NCBI RefSeq assembly: GCF_020379485.1
Contig: NC_063439.1
Coordinates: forward strand, 10,146,466 to 10,210,465
DNA length: 64,000 nucleotides
Direction of reading: 5' to 3'
Origin: Brassica napus
Lineage: Eukaryota; Streptophyta; Magnoliopsida; Brassicales; Brassicaceae
This document shows positions 59,354-64,000 of the stretch, one piece after another. A model generated the notes under the pieces. That model was not told the origin of the DNA, made no database searches, and worked only from the letters and a program-made list of their open reading frames with translations. The position numbers were made by a program, and so were the translations under genes. Position 1 is the stretch's first letter, and each line of letters starts with the position of its first letter.

Positions 59354-62300
59354 TTTATTATTATAAGACACAGTTTACTCTCTTGTAGACATCCACCTAG
59401 ATAAGTCACTTCCTCTCATGGCGACACGTGTCGAGTGTTTTGTCAAAACTCTGTGTTTCATTAAACCTGAATCGTGATGGGCTTCTTCGTCTTTTTCGTG
59501 TTGCGCTCTCAGTATCGTGTTCTGTCCTCAAACGATGAAAGTCGCCCTATAACCCTAATTGCATCTCTGAAACCAACGGTGTTCTCCTTCGTTCTCAGAC
59601 TAGCTAAAGCAACAATAGTGTTTTTGGGAGGGGTTGTGTGAAACGAAGCTTCATGATGATTGATGAATCTCTGTATCTAGCCGTTTTCGTGTCTTTTTGT
59701 CTGTGTTCTTCTCCTTGGTACCGTTACAGATGCATTGATTCGTTCCCATTAAAGACATTCTTAACTCCTTCAACCCATCCCGATCACGATTCCTTATTCA
59801 GTGAATTTGCTCTCTACAGCTAAAAAAGGTAAACTTTCATCCCATAAACGTCATCTTCAGAAATCCTAATAACCCTTGAAACTTTTTCCCTTTTAGATTC
59901 AGGTCGACATTGAAACCAAACTCAAGGAAGAGAATGTTGATCCCAACAGGTAATAGCAAGGAGTCTCAAGCTTCGTTGTCTCATACTGTCATACAGCTTC
60001 CAATTCAAAGGCTTCTTTTATTCTATTTCAAAATCTCTCTCTCTTTTGCCTCTGACTATAAAGAGAGTTCTTCTTTATGGATTTGTGAACCGTGTGTATA
60101 GTTTACCCCAAGATATTCTCTTGAGATGTTGATTTGAGGTTTGTGATCAGGTTTCAGGAGATATTGTTGGGTCCACGAGAAGCAAGCATAATTAAGTTGG
60201 ACGCAGTAAAAACGTAATATAGAAGTGTGATGGTAAATGTGATTATAAGGATGACGCAAAGCCTCCTGAGCCACCCAAATATTTCATTCATGTTAGAGCT
60301 AGAAGTGGTAAGACAACAAATAGCCACAGCCTTACTGAAAGAGAACTTTCTCCTTAGAGAAACCAGTTTTTTTTTGTCCATTATTCTATTCAACTTTCCA
60401 ATGTTGATGTTTGTGTTTGGTTATCAGGCAAGAAGAGAAAAGATCAGCTAGAAGATGACTTTACTTCTGGATATGGTTCGTGGTTGCAACTAGCTAACAG
60501 GAAAGCAGTTATGCTTGATGAACTCATAGAATATGTGCAGTCCTTGCAGAGACAAGTGGAGGTATAACCCCGTATTCTATGTAATATTGCTTGAAAATTG
60601 GATTTAAACTCTTCGTAAGATATGAAACATTTGGTTTGTTTTTCTTCAGTTCTTGTCCATGAAGCTGGCTACTATAAATCCAAGGGTGGAGTTTAATCCT
60701 ATTACTGCTTTATCCACAGAGGTAAAAGAAATATACTTTTGAAGCTGAGATAATACAATTTTGCTATATATGTTGTGTATCAATAATGTGTTGCATATGG
60801 ATGTATGTATGTATAGGTGATTCAACCGGGAGAGTCGTTAACACAGTCTCTTTACGCAACAGCCTGCTCAGAGTAAACACTTCCATCAGAATACTATTCT
60901 CTTGCCAAGAACATGCCTAGATTCTCAGACATTCAATTCCCCTCCAGCAATGGATTTGTTCAAGCTAAGGTAATTGTCATAGATTCTGGAGATGTATTTA
61001 AAACACCACATGCTCAAATTTTTTGTTGTGTTGCTAAAGAGAAGATTTAGAGCCTAATAAACCATGTGTTGTTTTGTCTTCTTATTAAAACAGGTTTTCG
61101 CAGAGCAAATTGTGAGGAAGCTTTGGTTCATTTGTCTTCTCTTTCTCTCATCGTATAGCTGTAGAGCATCTTTAGTATATATTTAATCTTTGATTTCTAA
61201 TTTCATTCGATTCATATTCACAATTTCGTTGGTCTGAAACCAGTTTTCAGATGCTTATCCATGTTCACTTCCATAAATATTTGTCTCTATTTATTGTTTT
61301 GCAGTATTTTATTTAATTTTTTATTAGTTTTTATTTGGAACACAACACCACTCTATAGGTTTTGACCATTCTACTTGGATCTTCATCCACTTCACTGATA
61401 AAAACACACAAATACAAATTGAGAAAGCTTTAGAGCATTTAAAAGCCCCGTGTGAAAGACCCAACATGTTTGTTCGGCAAGACCTATATCATTTGCGACT
61501 GATCTAACGGGAAAAATTAGAAAATTTAAATCATTTGAGATAAAAGTGTATATCTTGATCATTTAAAAGCGTATATCTTGCCGTTCAATATCATGATCGA
61601 GTTATATATATGGTAAGAACACGTTGCATAGAATCCATATCAGTTGACTTTTTATCGTTCCAAGTTAAACTCTATCCCAAATTTGATATAAATTAGAGAA
61701 AGTCATGTATTATGAATTCTCCCTCCTTGAGTTTCACAAAACTGTAATATCTCTCATCGAAGGGTTTTATCAAGAAGATTTCATGTCGGCCCAGATAAAG
61801 AAAAAATGTTAATTAAGATATCTGATATAGTTAGATCAATAAATCTATTTTATCACTAAACCAAAAAGAACCGATTTATATTTGGAGACGATAATTCAGT
61901 TATTCTAAAGCTATTAAAAATCTGTTGTAGATAAAATTATTTTTTCCATACAAGCTTGAATGAACAAGATAAAAGATATTTTGGTCATACCGAAAATTTA
62001 ATTAACTTTTTATCCATGTAGCTTGATTTTTTAAATATAATTTTCAGTTATGATAATTCAAAAATATGAGTACAAATAATCTTAGTTTTTTCATCATGAA
62101 TAAAAAAAAAATTCATTCACATATGTATCAATAAGACATATGTGACGTCAAATGAATAGACACAATAATTAATAAATTTTACTGATCTTCAATTGGACAT
62201 ATGTAAAATATAACTTAATTCGATAAAATAGTAATAACATAACTTTTGTATAAACATAAACAAATCATCTTTTAAAAAAATGAATTCATCTTTCTTTTTA

Positions 62301-62653
62301 AAAATTTTACTACTCTGATGTTTTCACTGAACTACAAATAAAAGATATTTATATACTATCATCAAATTCAACACACATTATATATCAAATAACTTAATTA
62401 AGTAGATAAAATTTAACTAACATATAGTATCATAAAGTTAATTTTTTTTGAAGACAGAAACAACTATTGTAAGCAAGCAAAATATATTTTATCACATATA
62501 AATCTCTCGCCTAAAACTTTCTAAAAAAAAGAAAAACATTACCATACACATTTCTTGCAAATGAAAACCTAAAAAATAAATTACAAAATCATAATAAAAA
62601 AAACCTAGATCACAAGTAAAGCATATCCCGCCCGTAGGGCGGACCGACCCTAG
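59354..62653 (+). mobile_element. Helitron, 3.3 kb, carrying a captured bHLH gene
   Basis: The right end has the hairpin CCCGCCC-GTA-GGGCGG (about 62628-62642), then CGACCCTAG (ends 62653) before T. The left end abuts the previous Helitron. It lacks the usual TC but reads TTATTATAAGACACAG..CTCTC and then ACACGTGTC, parallel to the start of the 56338 element. So a related, slightly worn 5' end is inferred. Inside is an intron-containing bHLH gene copy. Confidence 0.75.
59890..61180 (+). pseudogene. Captured bHLH transcription factor (BEE/CIB/HBI class), broken
   Basis: Exon-like pieces: about 59898-59985 (NSRKRMLIPTGNSKESQAS), about 60233-60340 (EPPKYFIHVRARSG, NSHSLTER), 60428-60561 (ARREKIS, GKAVMLDELIEYVQSLQRQ), 60650-60721 (FLSMKLATINPRVEFNP), 60817-60969 (VIQPGESLTQSLYA, KNMPRFSDIQFPSSNG) and one starting at 61094. 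Introns with GT-AG borders remain, so capture was from DNA. The bHLH domain of subfamily XII is nearly whole, with the His-Glu-Arg DNA contacts, but three stops interrupt it. Two TAG codons in the 60428 exon replace Glu and Lys of helix 1 and the loop, and a TAA near 60875 replaces Gln. The parent would be a growth- or light-related bHLH factor. Confidence 0.85.
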
Positions 62654-62709
62654 TTTAACTTTAAACACTGAGGAGCAAACGAATTGGAACATGAATAAAA
62701 TAAAACATA

Positions 62710-63758
62710 TCCCCTATATATTATTTGAGAAGCATTGCAATATTTTTTTGTAGCCACGTGTCATCACTAGAATGATTTTTAGAATCCTTAGAGAAATAGG
62801 TTGGTCCATTTAAATATATAATAAACTTTTTATTAAACCACAATAAATACATTATTAATGTGATTCATTATTTCCTTAAATAAGATTACGGAATTGCCTA
62901 ATGGCTAAAATATATATGACAATTAATGATTTTGAATAATAAAGATTTGATAAAAATAAGTGTGTATTATAATTATATTTGTTTAATTTTAAGCTATTAA
63001 ATTAAATTAATCAATCATAGTAACCATATAATAAAAAATTTAAAAATATTTATATATTATATTTTGAATTTTGAATTTTTAAAAACGAGTATAAATTACT
63101 AAAACTGTTAAAAGTTTCACATTCAAATTTTGTGATCTATGATTTAAAACTTTTGTTACGACATGATACAAATAATTGAAAAATAATATAAGTTGAAAGT
63201 CTCATTTAATAAGTATCAAAAATAAAATATGTATAAATATATGTATCATATTAAATTAAAATATATACCATATAAAATACATAAGTATCGTAATTTTGAA
63301 ATTTACTTTGAACATTTTTTTGATAAAAAATTTGAAAAAATATTGACAACTTAATTTTTTAAAATATTATAAATTACTTAAACCATTATTCCCACAGTGA
63401 AAATTTTGTTATCACTAATTTAGACTTTTTTGCTATAACAGTACAAATGATAAAAAAAAATATGAGCAAAAAGCATCATCTAATAAATATTAATATTAAC
63501 ATATACCATATATATACCATATATATGTTACTATCATTTAAATTTAATTATATATCATATCAAATAGAAAAAAATATTTTTTCGATTTATTAAATTTATT
63601 TATATGTTTGCACCAATTTAATTAAATAAGTAGTAGATAATTACTTTTTAATTATTCAATATATATTTATTATTTCATAATATGCTATAAACATATAATA
63701 TATAAAATAATTTATATATATAATGTTCATTCCGCGCAAGGCGCGGATCTTAACCTAG
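62710..63758 (+). mobile_element. Helitron, 1.05 kb, third in the row
   Basis: It starts TCCCCTATATATTATTTGAG after an A (62709) and ends with the hairpin TCCGCGC-AAG-GCGCGGA (63731-63747), a short spacer and CTAG (63755-63758) before T. The body is AT-rich and has no coding sequence. Confidence 0.88.
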
Positions 63759-63964
63759 TAGAAGTTATTCGAAACACTAAAGTATGGAGTATGGTTCTTT
63801 TTTTGAAACTAATGGAGTATGGTTTTTATGAGGATATGAACTCAGTTAATATGCAGGCGAATATATATAAGACTATAAGAGAGTCGAGAAATCAAAAGAG
63901 AGCTTTTAAAGCATCTTAGAAAATCAATAATACGATAGACAATAGAATACTGATGATAATAATC

Positions 63965-63991
63965 TATATATATATATATATATATATATAT
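63965..63991. repeat. (TA)n microsatellite
   Basis: About thirteen uninterrupted TA units near the end of the window. The 240 bases from 63759 show nothing else. Confidence 0.8.
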
Positions 63992-64000
63992 CTATACTAT

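Overview
The window is nuclear DNA from a dicot plant and almost certainly from a Brassica-type crucifer (Brassica or a close relative). The reasons are GT-AG introns in otherwise compact genes, AT-rich intergenic DNA, Helitrons with crucifer-type ends, and a gene order that from memory matches Arabidopsis chromosome 3 around At3g49000 to At3g48950. That order is an RPC82-family gene (here a pseudogene, 12.1-14.8 kb, minus), the oxalyl-CoA synthetase AAE3 (24.9-27.0 kb, plus), a CAP10/POGLUT-like glycosyltransferase (41.0-43.7 kb, minus), a heavy-metal-associated isoprenylated protein (45.8-46.7 kb, plus) and a GH28 polygalacturonase-like protein (47.1-50.2 kb, minus). One further single-exon gene of uncertain function (31.0-32.7 kb, plus) lies between AAE3 and the glycosyltransferase. 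No host pathway links these neighbours; they are ordinary syntenic housekeeping and metabolic genes.

Most of the rest is transposable elements, many with exact ends. 0.3-1.3 kb: non-autonomous hAT with a perfect 8-bp target duplication. 1.5-9.8 kb: large Mutator-like element (MULE) carrying a MuDR transposase (one nonsense codon), a small GRF-zinc-finger/coiled-coil gene and a DUF1985/ULP1 protease gene (two frameshifts). 9.9-11.9 kb: two head-to-head Helitrons. 15.0-22.8 kb: a nest in which an old minus-strand LINE is split by a full-length young LINE (18-bp duplication, a single frameshift) and by a solo LTR (5-bp duplication). 27.6-28.5 kb: a 0.9-kb poly(A) retroposon with a 12-bp duplication. 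33.1-40.9 kb: a decayed partial copy of the 31-kb gene, broken up by a tRNA-derived SINE, a truncated LINE that itself holds a Harbinger-like MITE, a foldback element and a Helitron whose 5' end is tandemly duplicated. 42.0 kb: hAT MITE in a glycosyltransferase intron. 48.7-49.8 kb: Helitron in intron 1 of the polygalacturonase gene. 51.3-56.3 kb: fossil LINE lacking its RT core. 56.3-63.8 kb: three Helitrons in a row, the middle one carrying an intron-containing captured bHLH transcription-factor gene, now a pseudogene.

The best candidates for something under-described are the MULE with its GRF-finger accessory gene between transposase and ULP1 protease, the bHLH-capturing Helitron, the Helitron with duplicated 5' termini, and the 0.9-kb retroposon. 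All calls come from reading the sequence; no alignment or database search was run.
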